A DNA stretch of 64,000 bases from Colwellia sp. PAMC 21821 (GCF_002077175.1 NZ_CP014943.1:1488001-1552000), one strand, 5' to 3'; counted from the stretch's first letter, positions 36,707-47,913 are shown. The notes: generated by a model from the letters alone, not told the origin. Made by a program: numbers and translations.

Positions 36707-38068
36707 ATGAAAAAACTATCAGTTTTAATTAATACTTTTTTACTTTCCGCTTCAATTGCCGTAGCAAGTTTACCTGTGCAAGCAGCATTGCCTCAATCGC
36801 TAAACGGTCAAACAATGCCTAGCCTTGCGCCCATGCTGGAACAAGTAACCCCAGGGGTTGTACTTATTTCAGTTCGTGGCACCCATGAAGTTCAACAGCG
36901 TGTTCCAGACGCCTTCAAGTTTTTCTTTGGTAACCCTCGCCAAAACCAAGGTCAACAAAAAGAACGTGAGTTTCGAGGCTTAGGCTCAGGTGTTATTCTT
37001 GATGCTGATAAAGGCTATATCGTCACTAACAGTCACGTAATAAATGATGCTGATGAAATTCAAATCACCTTAAAAGATGGCCGTCAACTTGAGGCTAAAA
37101 AAATTGGTGGTGACGAAGCAAGCGACATCGCTTTATTGCAAATTGTCGCAGACGACCTTATTGCCGTAAAATTTGCAGACTCTGATCGGATACGCGTTGG
37201 AGATTTTGCGGTGGCAATTGGTAGCCCATTTGGTTTAGGACAAACAGTTACTTCAGGTATCGTCAGTGCCTTAGGTCGTAGTGGTTTAAACATTGAAAAT
37301 TACGAAGATTTCATTCAAACCGATGCTGCGATCAATAGCGGTAATTCAGGCGGTGCCTTAATCAATTTACGTGGTGAGCTTATTGGTATCAATACCGCCA
37401 TTTTAGGCCCTAATGGTGGCAATGTCGGCATTGGCTTTGCTATTCCGAGCAATATGGTACAAAACCTGGTTAATCAAATCATTGAATTTGGCGAAGTTCG
37501 TCGCGGCGTATTAGGTGTTGCTGGTCGTAGTGTTACCAGTGAAATTGCCAAAGCGATGGAGCTTGACGTCAGCCAAGGTGGCTTTGTCGAACAAGTAACA
37601 AAAGACTCAGCCGCTGATGAAGCCGGTATTCGTGCTGGTGATGTCATTATTAAAATCAATGGCAAAATGATCAAAACCTTTAACGAGCTTAGAGGAAAAA
37701 TTGGCTCAATAGGGGCAGGGAAAACCATCAAAATTACCGTAATTAGAAAAGACGGTAAAGAGAAGACCTATGATGTCACGTTGAAAAAGTCTGAAATGGA
37801 TAAAATCGAAGCAGTGAGTTTACATCGCATGCTTGATGGTGCAGAGCTAGAGAACGATGATAAAGGCAATGGCATTATCGTTGCTGAAATTGCAGAAAAT
37901 AGCCCTGCAGCTGCAGTTGGCTTACGCAAAGGTGATGTAATTAACGGCATTAACCGCCAACGCATTAATAATATTGGTGAGTTGCGTAGTTACTTAAATG
38001 ATCATAAAGGCGTGTTTGCACTGAATGTGCAGCGGAATAATTCGTCATTATTCTTAATGATCCGTTAG
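36707..38068 (+). CDS. degQ: Periplasmic serine protease DegQ (Do/HtrA family)
   Basis: 453 residues. Signal peptide cleaved after VQAA (about residue 27). Trypsin-like domain with the catalytic triad His110 (NSHV), Asp140 (SDIALL) and Ser214 (NSGNSGGA), then two PDZ domains (about 260-355 and 365-450). The shorter LA loop (residues 66-88) is more DegQ- than DegP-like. It degrades or chaperones misfolded periplasmic proteins. A terminator follows 60 bp downstream, so it is probably monocistronic. Confidence 0.94.
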   Translation: MKKLSVLINTFLLSASIAVASLPVQAALPQSLNGQTMPSLAPMLEQVTPGVVLISVRGTHEVQQRVPDAFKFFFGNPRQNQGQQKEREFRGLGSGVILDADKGYIVTNSHVINDADEIQITLKDGRQLEAKKIGGDEASDIALLQIVADDLIAVKFADSDRIRVGDFAVAIGSPFGLGQTVTSGIVSALGRSGLNIENYEDFIQTDAAINSGNSGGALINLRGELIGINTAILGPNGGNVGIGFAIPSNMVQNLVNQIIEFGEVRRGVLGVAGRSVTSEIAKAMELDVSQGGFVEQVTKDSAADEAGIRAGDVIIKINGKMIKTFNELRGKIGSIGAGKTIKITVIRKDGKEKTYDVTLKKSEMDKIEAVSLHRMLDGAELENDDKGNGIIVAEIAENSPAAAVGLRKGDVINGINRQRINNIGELRSYLNDHKGVFALNVQRNNSSLFLMIR

Positions 38069-38127
38069 TCCTCCAGCAGTAAAAAGTTATTGATTAGTAA
38101 TGTTTTTTACTAATTTTTAAAAAAATC

Positions 38128-38153
38128 AAGCCTGTCAAACGACAGGCTTTTTT
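38128..38153 (+). terminator. Terminator of degQ
   Basis: AAGCCTGTC and GACAGGCTT form a 9-bp stem with AAAC loop, followed by TTTTT, 60 bp past the degQ stop. Confidence 0.85.
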
Positions 38154-38241
38154 ATACCCTTTACTTCTAAGTCGCCACACTTGAATTTAAGAGTTTATAG
38201 CCGTTCATGACACAATTATAGCAAGCCTATTCGCAATACTA

Positions 38242-38278
38242 TTTTGGTTTTGGTTTTGGTTTAGGTTTAGGTTTAGGG
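38242..38278. repeat. Hexamer tandem repeat (GGTTTT/GGTTTA type)
   Basis: Three units of GGTTTT pass into three units of GGTTTA, in all about 37 bp of period 6. It is non-coding and lies between degQ and the glucosaminidase gene. Such runs can change length by slippage. Confidence 0.75.
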
Positions 38279-38405
38279 AAAAGCTAACGATCAGCCGATA
38301 TTATTTACAAACTGATCTGACTTCAAAATAACCGATTTTAGAGCAAAGTAACTTATGTGCTATTATAGCTTATCTTGTTTTTTACAATTGAATTAAAGGC
38401 TTTAT

Positions 38406-39095
38406 ATGAAATTAACTTCTTCTCAATCAAAAATTTTAATCGTACTTATTTCTATCTTCTTAGTATCCGCCGTTATTTATTTCTACACAGCGAAAGACAC
38501 AACACTGCCAAAAATGACAGTACAAGAGAAAAAAGCACGTTTTAAAGCGCTTATAATACCGGCCGTAGACGAAGTTTATGATGACCTTATGGTGCAATAT
38601 AATGACGTATCAGCATCACTAAAATCGGGTAGTAATACTGATGAAATAGCAGAACTTAAAGTGGAATATAAAGCCAAAAGTGATGCAGAACTTCTTATGG
38701 CACTTAAGCCACATCCAAAAAGCATTGCTATTGCTCAGGCTGCAATGGAAAGTTCTTGGGCAACTTCTCGATTCTTTAGAGAAGCGTATAATATTTTCGG
38801 TGTTTGGTCGTTTGATGAAGATGAACCTAGAATAGCTGCACTGCAAAAACGCGGTGATAAAACAATTTGGGTTAAAGAATACTCTTCAGTAAAAGCGTCA
38901 GTTAGTGATTACTACCGCACTATTGCTCGTGGTGATGCATTTAAAGAATTTAGACAATTAAAAATGAAAACCAACGACCCGCATGCTTTGGTTAAAAAAT
39001 TAGACCGCTATTCTGAAAAAGGCGCTGAATATGGTCATGAGTTAACATCCATTATTAAGTTTAATAAATTTCGTCAATATGACGCTATAAATTAA
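38406..39095 (+). CDS. Bax-like glucosaminidase-domain protein
   Basis: 229 residues. An N-terminal signal-anchor helix (about 9-28) leads to a periplasmic domain of the Bax/FlgJ-type glucosaminidase group, with the catalytic-acid region AIAQAAMESSWATSRFF and the later NIFGVWSF and YSEKGAEYGHELTSII blocks. It probably cuts peptidoglycan glycan strands. It is rich in Lys and sits between degQ and degS, genes that are normally adjacent. Lytic role is by family only. Confidence 0.85.
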   Translation: MKLTSSQSKILIVLISIFLVSAVIYFYTAKDTTLPKMTVQEKKARFKALIIPAVDEVYDDLMVQYNDVSASLKSGSNTDEIAELKVEYKAKSDAELLMALKPHPKSIAIAQAAMESSWATSRFFREAYNIFGVWSFDEDEPRIAALQKRGDKTIWVKEYSSVKASVSDYYRTIARGDAFKEFRQLKMKTNDPHALVKKLDRYSEKGAEYGHELTSIIKFNKFRQYDAIN

Positions 39096-39670
39096 AACAC
39101 TCAATATTTCAGTTTTTTAAATACCTCAGGAATATAGATTATTCATAGTTTTAGATTGTAAGAATATACAAGTCGTACGCTTGGTTCTGCAGTCTAAAAC
39201 TATAATAACCTTATTTACGAAGCTCATTAAAACCATTCCGGCGCTTACATCGGTAACGCCAGCTAATAACATTAAGCGTCCCCTAAATAACATTCTCCAG
39301 CGCCATTAAGCAGCCCCAAGTTCATTAATTATCTGCATCCATGCGATGACAAACTTAAATAAATAGCGCACAAGAACTGTCTATTTCCAACGCTGCAGTA
39401 ATACGAGCCACCCATTACACTTCGCCATGGCGCCTCGTCTGTTTTTTTAGGATACTTTTTGGATACTTTCTGAATTAGATTCTTACAATGGCTGCTCCAA
39501 CTTGCATATGACTAGACAAAACGTGCATTCAGGCATGCGCTTTAATACCCTATTCCTAGGCAAAGTAGCACAAGCTAAGTGTTCTGCTGAGCAGCTAGCT
39601 GAGAAAAACTTTATAACAACAAAGGCTTTATGGTAATCTACAAAAAATTAGACTAATAAAAATAATCCTG
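39096..39670. other. Long non-coding gap before degS with inverted repeat
   Basis: 575 bp without a believable gene on either strand. An imperfect inverted repeat has arms at 39139-39158 and 39190-39208 (18 of 19 core positions pair) around a 31-bp spacer. A GGCG...CGCC hairpin lies at 39240-39260. GGATACTTT occurs twice near 39450. The region could be an old insertion remnant; no transposase or integrase fragment is clear. Confidence 0.45.
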
Positions 39671-40729
39671 TTGAAAATTATCAATGCCCTAAAATTTTTT
39701 ATTCGCTCAGCTAGCTATGGTGTTATGTTTGCTGTGGTTCTGTTGTTACTCGTTCCTGAACTGCGTGAAAACAATATCGTTCCATGGAAATTTCTCTCTA
39801 CTACTGAGAAACATCAACAACCATTGTCTTATGCTAAAGCAGTACGTTTAGCCGGCCCTGCGGTAGTCAATATATACACTGAAGATATTCAAGTAAATCC
39901 GACTTATGGCCGCCAACCGCGCAAAGTAACTCGTTTAGGCAGTGGTGTAATCATGCATGAGCAAGGTTATATCTTAACTAATTATCATGTTGTGCAAAGT
40001 GCTGATTTAATCGTTGTTGTATTACAGCGAGGACAAGAACTGCATGCTGAACTTATTGGTTACGATGTACTTACCGATCTTGCTGTATTAAAAGTTCAAG
40101 ATAATAATTTACCCGTGATCCCGCAAATCAGTACATTAACATCACAAGTGGGCGATGTAGTTTTAGCGATAGGTAATCCTTTAAACCTTGGACAAACTGT
40201 GACCCAAGGTATTGTCAGTGCTACAGGCCAAAGCGGATTAAGCACTAGCTACTTACAGTTTTTACAAATGGATGCTGCCATTAATGAAGGTAACTCTGGT
40301 GGTGCACTTATCAACTCTAATGGTGAATTAGTCGGTATCAATTCAAGAAAATTTACTCAGGCTAATCCTAATCTGAATATTCAGGGAATATTTTTTGCTG
40401 TACCTTATCAATTAGCTCGAACCATTATGTTAAAAATTATAGAGCATGGGCGCGTAGTTCGGGGATGGCTCGGCGTTGACGCAAACGATTCTTTGACTAA
40501 TCTCAAAGGCTTTATTATTGGGACAATTACCCCAAACAGCCCAGCGCTTAAAGCAGGGCTGCAGTCAGGTGACGTAGTTTATCAAATTGACGACATTCGA
40601 TTACTGAATGCAAAACAAGGTTTAGATGTTGTCGCTGAGGCGGCCCCAGGGAGCATATTAAACTTTATGATCTCTCGCGATAATCAACTGCTAACCTTAC
40701 CAGTCACCATCGTTGAAATACCAAAGTAA
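39671..40729 (+). CDS. degS: Membrane-anchored site-1 protease DegS
   Basis: 352 residues. N-terminal anchor helix (about 14-30), protease domain with His106 (NYHV), Asp136 (TDLAVL) and Ser209 (NEGNSGGA), and a single PDZ domain (about 265-345). DegS senses unfolded outer-membrane porins and cuts RseA to release sigma-E. The start is a TTG; no upstream ATG exists in frame, and the next ATG (residue 19) would fall inside the anchor helix. A terminator shared with murA follows. Confidence 0.93.
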   Translation: MKIINALKFFIRSASYGVMFAVVLLLLVPELRENNIVPWKFLSTTEKHQQPLSYAKAVRLAGPAVVNIYTEDIQVNPTYGRQPRKVTRLGSGVIMHEQGYILTNYHVVQSADLIVVVLQRGQELHAELIGYDVLTDLAVLKVQDNNLPVIPQISTLTSQVGDVVLAIGNPLNLGQTVTQGIVSATGQSGLSTSYLQFLQMDAAINEGNSGGALINSNGELVGINSRKFTQANPNLNIQGIFFAVPYQLARTIMLKIIEHGRVVRGWLGVDANDSLTNLKGFIIGTITPNSPALKAGLQSGDVVYQIDDIRLLNAKQGLDVVAEAAPGSILNFMISRDNQLLTLPVTIVEIPK

Positions 40730-40756
40730 TCAGCTGTAATACTTCTTTGCATAAAA

Positions 40757-40788
40757 ATAAAAATCCCAGCTATTAGCTGGGATTTTTT
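40757..40788. terminator. Bidirectional terminator between degS and murA
   Basis: AAAATCCCAGCT and AGCTGGGATTTT form a perfect 12-bp stem with a 3-nt loop and A/T runs on both sides. Confidence 0.85.
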
Positions 40789-40828
40789 ATCGTTCTGTTA
40801 CCGGTTAATACACATTAACCTTTGTCTG

Positions 40829-42118
<1,290 letters not shown>

Positions 42119-42388
42119 TTAAAGAGGTAAGTTAAACATTTTTTCACGTTGCCAAACAGACGTTGTGAAGGTTTTAATAGATACCGCGTGAATCAGGCCG
42201 TCATTAATAACTTGTGTTAAAGGGGCATAGATTGTTTGCTGCTTTTTTACGCGGCTCAAGTCGCCAAGAAAATCGGCAACAGCGATAATTTTACATTGTG
42301 AGCCATCAAATGACACATGGATTTCGTCTAATTCAACCGCATCGGTAATTAGCTTTTCTATATCTTTTACTTCCACTTTTTGCTCCAA
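42119..42388 (-). CDS. ibaG: BolA-family acid-stress protein IbaG
   Basis: 89 residues. BolA fold with the FDGSQCKIIAVADFL and LSRVKKQQTIYAPL blocks and a conserved His in IHAVSIKTFT. BolA proteins work with monothiol glutaredoxins in Fe-S cluster handling. Its place between mlaB and murA is conserved in gammaproteobacteria. Confidence 0.94.
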   Translation of the reverse strand: MEQKVEVKDIEKLITDAVELDEIHVSFDGSQCKIIAVADFLGDLSRVKKQQTIYAPLTQVINDGLIHAVSIKTFTTSVWQREKMFNLPL

Positions 42389-42400
42389 ATAGCGTATAAA

Positions 42401-42697
42401 TTAGGTATTTTTTATCGGTAATAACGTATCAACTGCACTTAACTTTGCCAGCTTTAATAAATCTTCAGGTAAATTAACTAAGCTGATATCACAGCCTTTA
42501 CTCGCCGCCAATTCTATTAATAATAAAATCCACGCTAAGCCTGCGGTGTCAATTTGGCTAACCATAGCTAAATCAATAACAATACGATCATTATTGACTA
42601 ATTGACGGTACTTTTTATCAAATGCACGCGTTATTGTAGCACGCGTTAAGGCACCACTAAAAATCGCTTTTTCATCTGCTTGTTGGACATCTATCAT
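42401..42697 (-). CDS. mlaB: STAS-domain protein MlaB
   Basis: 98 residues, one STAS domain. The loop IDTAGLAWILLLIE matches MlaB, which binds and stabilises the MlaF ATPase in the inner-membrane MlaFEDB complex. It follows mlaC by 58 bp and precedes ibaG. Confidence 0.9.
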   Translation of the reverse strand: MIDVQQADEKAIFSGALTRATITRAFDKKYRQLVNNDRIVIDLAMVSQIDTAGLAWILLLIELAASKGCDISLVNLPEDLLKLAKLSAVDTLLPIKNT

Positions 42698-42755
42698 TTT
42701 AATTTATTAACAACCTTTAATACGTTACTTTCTCTGTACGCTTAAAATAATTATA

Positions 42756-43394
42756 TTACTTAAAACTAATGCTTTTTTGACTTTTCTCTATCAGCATTTC
42801 AGTAACATGAGACAGTCCTTTTTGACGAATCAAGCTACTTAACTCTGCTTGTTTGCTATCGAGTAAACTTATACCTTCCGCGACCATGTCGTATGCTTTC
42901 CATTCGCCGGTTTTTTTATTTTTACGCACACGAAAAGAAATATCAATAGGTTCGCGTCCGGGCTCTATAACACTCGTAGCAACTGATACTACACGTTCAT
43001 CAGAGAAATCTCTTGCCGGTGCAAACTCTACTTTTTGATTATTATACAAGGTAAAAACCTGAGCATAAGACGTGATAAGGTATTCACGAAACGCAGGTAC
43101 AAATTCAGCTCGTTCGGCTTTATTAGTTTTCTTAAAGTTGCTACCAATAACTTTATATGCCGCATATTGATAGTTGATATAAGGCATGAGCTCTTCACGC
43201 ACGATGGTCTTCAATAAATTAGGTTCACCACGTATCGCACTTTGCTCATTGGCAAAGCGCTTAAACGTGATATCCGCAACCGTTCTAATCATTACATAAG
43301 GGTCTTTTTTATCAACCTCTTCAGCGGCGTAAACCCCTGTTGTCAGCCCTAAAAACGTTAAACAAAAAAACAGTTTTTTTATCGTCTTATTCAT
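42756..43394 (-). CDS. mlaC: Periplasmic phospholipid-binding protein MlaC
   Basis: 212 residues. Signal peptide ending near VYAAEE (residue 24), then the MlaC fold with LLKTIVREELMPYINYQYAAYKVIG and SYAQVFTLYNNQ. It shuttles phospholipids between the outer-membrane MlaA-porin complex and the inner-membrane MlaFEDB complex. It starts 2 bp after mlaD. Confidence 0.95.
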   Translation of the reverse strand: MNKTIKKLFFCLTFLGLTTGVYAAEEVDKKDPYVMIRTVADITFKRFANEQSAIRGEPNLLKTIVREELMPYINYQYAAYKVIGSNFKKTNKAERAEFVPAFREYLITSYAQVFTLYNNQKVEFAPARDFSDERVVSVATSVIEPGREPIDISFRVRKNKKTGEWKAYDMVAEGISLLDSKQAELSSLIRQKGLSHVTEMLIEKSQKSISFK

Positions 43395-43396
43395 GA

Positions 43397-43867
43397 TTAA
43401 TCACCACTTCCTTGACCAAACAAAAATTGCCCAATGAGTTCTTCTAATACCAATGCCGGTTTTGTATCTTCAATAAAGTCACCGGGTTGCAATGTTTCAA
43501 CTGACGAATGTATAAAACCAGGTAATAAGCCAACATATTGTTCACCCAATAAACCTGCGGTTAAAATTGACACTGACGTTGCTTCTGAAAAATTATTATA
43601 CTCGGCAAAAATGTCTAAAGTGACCACCGGCGTATAATCTTCGCTGTCGAGCGCAATGGCACTAACACGACCGACTACAACACCACCAACTTTAATTGGT
43701 GAGCGAACTTTCAAACCACCAATGTTGTCAAATTTCGCGTACAGTTGATAGGTGCTACCACTGCCTGAAATTCCACTATCAGCTACTTTTAGCGCTAGCA
43801 TTAACAATGCAGCAATACCAATTGCAGCAAATAGTCCAACCAATAACTCTATTTTTTTCGACACCAT
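43397..43867 (-). CDS. mlaD: Phospholipid transport MCE protein MlaD
   Basis: 156 residues from the ATG at MVSKKIELLVGLF, which has GGTGGAAG upstream; a TTG six codons earlier is less likely. One membrane helix (about 8-27) and one MCE domain (about 34-112) with KVRSPIKVGGVVVGRVSAI and LTAGLLGEQYVGLLPG, the segment that forms the central pore of the hexameric ring. Linked to mlaC (2-bp gap) and mlaE (60-bp gap). Confidence 0.95.
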   Translation of the reverse strand: MVSKKIELLVGLFAAIGIAALLMLALKVADSGISGSGSTYQLYAKFDNIGGLKVRSPIKVGGVVVGRVSAIALDSEDYTPVVTLDIFAEYNNFSEATSVSILTAGLLGEQYVGLLPGFIHSSVETLQPGDFIEDTKPALVLEELIGQFLFGQGSGD

Positions 43868-43927
43868 GTCTTCCACCAAATTCAAATTATATTTAACTAA
43901 ATAACCGCTATAACTACTTTGCGAACA

Positions 43928-44704
43928 TTAATTTGCAAACATTAACGCGGTTAATACAAAATCTAAGCCTAAAACTAATAATGACGATTGCACTACTGTA
44001 GATGTTGTTGCTCTGCTAATGCCTTCAGATGTTGGCTCACAAGAATAACCTTTATAAACCGCGATCCAAGTCACCACAAAAGCAAACACTAGACTTTTGA
44101 TAATGCCATTTAAAATATCTTTCTCAAATGACACTTGCGACTGCATTACCGACCAAAACGTACCGCTATCAACGCCTAACCAATCAACACCAACAATATG
44201 GGCACCTAAAATACCAACCGCAGAAAATATTGCAGCTAATAAAGGTAAACTTATAAAGCCAGCCCAAAAGCGAGGTGCTACAACACGACGTAACGGGTCA
44301 ACAGCCATCATTTCGAGGCTTGACAGTTGCTCGGTTGCTTTCATTAATCCTATTTCAGCTGTAAGCGCAGAACCGGCTCGACCAGCAAAAAGTAAGGCTG
44401 CTACTACAGGACCTAACTCTCGTAACAATGACAATGCGACCATGGGGCCTAGACTAGCTTCAGCGCCATAGCCCACTAAAATAGTATAGCCCTGCAAAGC
44501 TAATACCATGCCGATAAACAAACCCGAGACCAGAATGATAACTAACGACATAACACCAACTGAATAAAGTTGGTTCATCAACAAAGGAAAACCTTTGCGC
44601 GGGTTTGGCATATGCAACAATGCTGATGCTAACATCAACAAAGCTCTACCTAAGCCTGATATTTGGTCAATAATGGTGCGACCTAAGTGTTGCAGTTGAT
44701 TCAC
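43928..44704 (-). CDS. mlaE: Phospholipid transport permease MlaE
   Basis: 258 residues with five or so membrane helices. The permease signature [31 protein letters not shown] (described by its ends) and [14 protein letters not shown] are diagnostic of MlaE/TGD1. It is the transmembrane part of the MlaFEDB ABC system that keeps the outer leaflet free of phospholipid. It overlaps mlaF by 4 bp. Confidence 0.96.
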   Translation of the reverse strand: MNQLQHLGRTIIDQISGLGRALLMLASALLHMPNPRKGFPLLMNQLYSVGVMSLVIILVSGLFIGMVLALQGYTILVGYGAEASLGPMVALSLLRELGPVVAALLFAGRAGSALTAEIGLMKATEQLSSLEMMAVDPLRRVVAPRFWAGFISLPLLAAIFSAVGILGAHIVGVDWLGVDSGTFWSVMQSQVSFEKDILNGIIKSLVFAFVVTWIAVYKGYSCEPTSEGISRATTSTVVQSSLLVLGLDFVLTALMFAN

Positions 44705-45510
44705 TTCTCAACTCCTTGGCCGATTAATTCTTCGCGATATGACGCCGCAGGATAATGAAATGGCACAGGACCATCAGCTTCACCTTTAACAAATTGCTGT
44801 ACTAAAGGTGACGTTTGAGCGTAAATTTCTTCTGGTGTGCCTTGTCCGATAATTTTTTGTTCGGCAATAATGTAGATATAATCGGCAATACTCATCACTT
44901 CAGGTACATCATGAGAAACCACGACAGAAGTTAATCCTAGCGCTTGTCCTAATTCTCGAATTAAGCGCACTATTACGCCCATAGAAATAGGGTCTTGACC
45001 TGCAAAAGGCTCGTCATAAAGAATAAGTTCAGGGTCTAAAGCAATTGAACGCGCTAATGCCGCACGACGTGCCATGCCGCCTGAAAGTTCACTTGGTCGT
45101 AAATCCCGAGCGCCACGCAAGCCAACAGCTTCTAATTTCATGAGGACCATTTTTTCAATAACATCTTCGGCTAACTCAGTATGCTCACGAATGGGAAAGG
45201 CAATATTATCGTAAACACTCATATCGGAAAACAAAGCGCCACTTTGAAAAAGCATACTCATACGCTTGCGTACATCATATAAAGCTTTACGAGATAATTT
45301 AGGTATGTCGTGACCGTCAAATAAAATTTGTCCGGATTCTGGTTTAATTTGACCACCAATTAGGCGCAACAAGGTTGTTTTCCCGATACCACTAGGACCC
45401 ATTATTGCAGTAACTTTACCTTTAGGTATAGACAAACTGATGCCATCATAAATGACACGTTCGTTACGCTTAAAAGTCATGTTTTTGATATCAACTAAAA
45501 TTTCGGACAT
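44701..45510 (-). CDS. mlaF: Phospholipid transport ATPase MlaF
   Basis: 269 residues from the start [13 protein letters not shown], which aligns with MlaF of E. coli; the longer frame upstream is not family-like. ABC ATPase with Walker A GPSGIGKT, signature ELSGGMARR, Walker [13 protein letters not shown] and a C-terminal [12 protein letters not shown] tail typical of MlaF, where it clasps the neighbouring subunit. First gene of the mla operon, divergent from yrbG. Confidence 0.96.
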   Translation of the reverse strand: MSEILVDIKNMTFKRNERVIYDGISLSIPKGKVTAIMGPSGIGKTTLLRLIGGQIKPESGQILFDGHDIPKLSRKALYDVRKRMSMLFQSGALFSDMSVYDNIAFPIREHTELAEDVIEKMVLMKLEAVGLRGARDLRPSELSGGMARRAALARSIALDPELILYDEPFAGQDPISMGVIVRLIRELGQALGLTSVVVSHDVPEVMSIADYIYIIAEQKIIGQGTPEEIYAQTSPLVQQFVKGEADGPVPFHYPAASYREELIGQGVEK

Positions 45511-45950
45511 ATCGCTTGGGGTAACACCACAGTTAATTATTGTCTTATATAATGGAATTCTAACGCAGCGCAACAGCTCAGTCATTACAAATTAATAAAT
45601 ATTTAGTAGGAAAAGAGTAAGCAAAAGTATGTAAATGTAACTTAACTGTAGTCACAGCTTTATGAATGTTCCGCAGGTAAGGTTAAAAACTGACGCTACT
45701 TCACCTGCTTTATCGAGGATATATAATTAAAATTCAACATCCTCTGGTTTATTTTATTTATTTTATTTATTTTAATGATGATTGAGCGTGCCAAAAATAT
45801 CAGAAAAAGTTTATAATGGAGTTTGCCCAACTTAATATGGGCAAAATAAGTATTAATTGGGTGTCATCGGTTATCATCAATGGTTTATAATTCCTCTTTT
45901 TATACCTTCATCAGCAAACACTATTTAGCTTTACCAAACAGGAGTTTTGA
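45511..45950. other. Divergent intergenic region between mlaF and yrbG
   Basis: 440 bp, AT-rich, expected to carry the two divergent promoters. It holds three tandem copies of the 9-mer TTTATTTTA at 45748-45774. No gene or RNA is recognised. Confidence 0.45.
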
Positions 45951-46931
45951 ATGTTCATCCAAATTTTGATCTTATTGCTTTCACTAGTTATTTTAGTGTG
46001 GAGTGCAGACAAATTTGTATTTGGTGCCTCAGCATTAGCACGAAATCTTGGTATATCTCCGATGATAATTGGCTTAACGATTGTCGCTATGGGCTCTTCC
46101 GCACCTGAGATGATGATCGCCGCTACCGCGTCATTACAAGGAAATCCAGACACGGCTATTGGTAATGCTATTGGTTCAAACATCACTAACATTGCCTTAG
46201 TGCTGGGTATAACCGCACTTTTTCATCCGTTATCGGTTTCGTCATCGACCATTAAACGTGAAATCCCGCTGATTTTAATCATTACCGCTATAGCGACATA
46301 CATGCTAGCCAATAGTAACTTTAGCTTTAATGAAGGCTTGATACTGATAATTGGTTTTGTGCTTTATATTGCTACTTTGCTATTTGTGACGTTAAAGCGC
46401 TCAAAAGAAAATCCTATCGACGATAAAATGGTGCTTGAAGCAGAGCAAGAAGTGCCTGACGGCGTTAGTACCAAAAACTCTATAATCTGGTTAGTTGTCG
46501 GCATAATATTACTGCCTTTAAGTGCTAGCTACTTGGTTGACTCATCCGTCTTTATTGCCAAAGCGTTTGGTATTAGTGATCTTGTTATTGGCTTAACTGT
46601 TATTGCCATTGGTACCAGTTTGCCAGAGTTAGCCGCTAGTATTATGAGCATTATTAAAAAAGAAGATGATCTTGCTTTAGGTAATATTATTGGCTCAAAT
46701 ATTTTTAATATATTAGCGGTATTGTCACTGGCAGGGCTAATTTCCCCAGGCGATATTGATAATGCCGCCGCAGTGCGCGACGCTCCGTTTATGCTAGCAA
46801 CTACCTTTTTATTGTTCTTGCTATGTTTTAGTCGTGGCGGAAAGTTTCGCATCACACGCGCGAAAGGGTTACTATTATTAGCAGTGTTTTTTGGTTATCA
46901 AGTGTTGCTTTTCAGTCAAATCAACGTGTAA
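45951..46931 (+). CDS. yrbG: Calcium/sodium antiporter YrbG
   Basis: 326 residues with about ten membrane helices in two inverted halves. Each half has the alpha-repeat ion-binding motif: GSSAPEM near 48-54 with GNAIGSNITNI, and GTSLPELAAS near 222 with GNIIGSNIFNI. It belongs to the CaCA exchanger superfamily. It heads the conserved yrbG-kdsD-kdsC-lptCAB-rpoN block; the reason for this linkage is unknown. Confidence 0.94.
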   Translation: MFIQILILLLSLVILVWSADKFVFGASALARNLGISPMIIGLTIVAMGSSAPEMMIAATASLQGNPDTAIGNAIGSNITNIALVLGITALFHPLSVSSSTIKREIPLILIITAIATYMLANSNFSFNEGLILIIGFVLYIATLLFVTLKRSKENPIDDKMVLEAEQEVPDGVSTKNSIIWLVVGIILLPLSASYLVDSSVFIAKAFGISDLVIGLTVIAIGTSLPELAASIMSIIKKEDDLALGNIIGSNIFNILAVLSLAGLISPGDIDNAAAVRDAPFMLATTFLLFLLCFSRGGKFRITRAKGLLLLAVFFGYQVLLFSQINV

Positions 46932-46947
46932 AAAGTGGTCTTTAGCA

Positions 46948-47913
46948 ATGAAAAATTTTAAACAATTAGCCTTAAATGTTATTAATATTGAACAGCAAGC
47001 CATTGCCGAATTATCGCAATATATAGACGACGATTTCGTTCAAGCCTGTGAGCTAATGTTTAATTGCCGAGGCCGTGTCATCGTTATTGGTATGGGTAAA
47101 TCAGGCCACATTGGCGGAAAAATTGCCGCAACATTAGCAAGTACCGGTACCCCTTCATTTTTTGTGCACCCTGGTGAAGCAAGCCACGGTGATCTCGGTA
47201 TGGTCACCGTTGATGATGTGGTACTCACCATTTCTAATTCTGGTGAAACTGGCGAGGTACTGGCCATTATTCCCGTGCTCAAGCGGATTGGCAGCAAAAT
47301 AATTGCCATGACAGGTAAGCCTGATTCTACGCTTGCTAAACTTGCCGACACGCACGTTTGTGTCAAAGTATCACAAGAAGCTTGCCCTTTAGGTTTAGCA
47401 CCAACATCTAGCACAACAGCAACCTTAGTTATGGGCGACGCTTTAGCGGTTGCTTTATTGAATGCGCGTGGTTTTACCGCTGACGATTTTGCTTTATCTC
47501 ATCCCGGTGGTAGTTTAGGTAAAAGGTTATTATTACGCTTAGCCGATATCATGCACAAAGATGAACGCCTGCCAACCGTGACAGAAGCTGCTAAGATAAA
47601 AGATGCGTTAGTCGAAATGTCACTAAAAGGCTTAGGCATGACCGCGGTTGTTGACGAGAACAAAAGCCTAGTCGGCCTGTTTACTGATGGTGATTTACGC
47701 CGTATTTTAGATGCCGAAATTAATATTCATCAAGACAGCATTACCAGCGTAATGACTAGAAATCCGCTTGTAGCTAAGCAAGATATGCTAGCGGCTGAAG
47801 CATTAAAAATAATGGAAGACAAAAAAATTAATGGCTTGATTATTGTCGACGATCATAATCATCCCATTGGCGCCATGAATATGCATGACTTATTAAAATC
47901 AGGAGTGCTTTAG
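46948..47913 (+). CDS. kdsD: Arabinose-5-phosphate isomerase KdsD
   Basis: 321 residues from MKNFKQLALNVINIEQQA; an upstream ATG would overlap yrbG by 41 bp and is rejected. SIS sugar-isomerase domain (about 20-190; VIGMGKSGHIGGKIAATLASTG) then two CBS domains (about 200-320). It turns ribulose 5-phosphate into arabinose 5-phosphate for Kdo synthesis. 16 bp after yrbG, 1 bp before kdsC. Confidence 0.96.
   Translation: MKNFKQLALNVINIEQQAIAELSQYIDDDFVQACELMFNCRGRVIVIGMGKSGHIGGKIAATLASTGTPSFFVHPGEASHGDLGMVTVDDVVLTISNSGETGEVLAIIPVLKRIGSKIIAMTGKPDSTLAKLADTHVCVKVSQEACPLGLAPTSSTTATLVMGDALAVALLNARGFTADDFALSHPGGSLGKRLLLRLADIMHKDERLPTVTEAAKIKDALVEMSLKGLGMTAVVDENKSLVGLFTDGDLRRILDAEINIHQDSITSVMTRNPLVAKQDMLAAEALKIMEDKKINGLIIVDDHNHPIGAMNMHDLLKSGVL

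Larger units (their letters stand above)
38069..38405. other. Intergenic region between degQ and the Bax-like gene
   Basis: 337 bp. It holds the degQ terminator, the short hexamer repeat at 38242-38278 (both listed separately) and presumably the promoter of the next gene. Nothing else is recognised. Confidence 0.4.

Noticed and set aside
39230..39470. attC-like or integrase remnant before degS
   Set aside because: Hairpins and a duplicated GGATACTTT are present, but no matched core sites or recognisable integrase peptide could be read.
45748..45774. Three TTTATTTTA units as a regulatory iteron
   Set aside because: Simple AT-rich microsatellite; no sign of a binding site or replication function.
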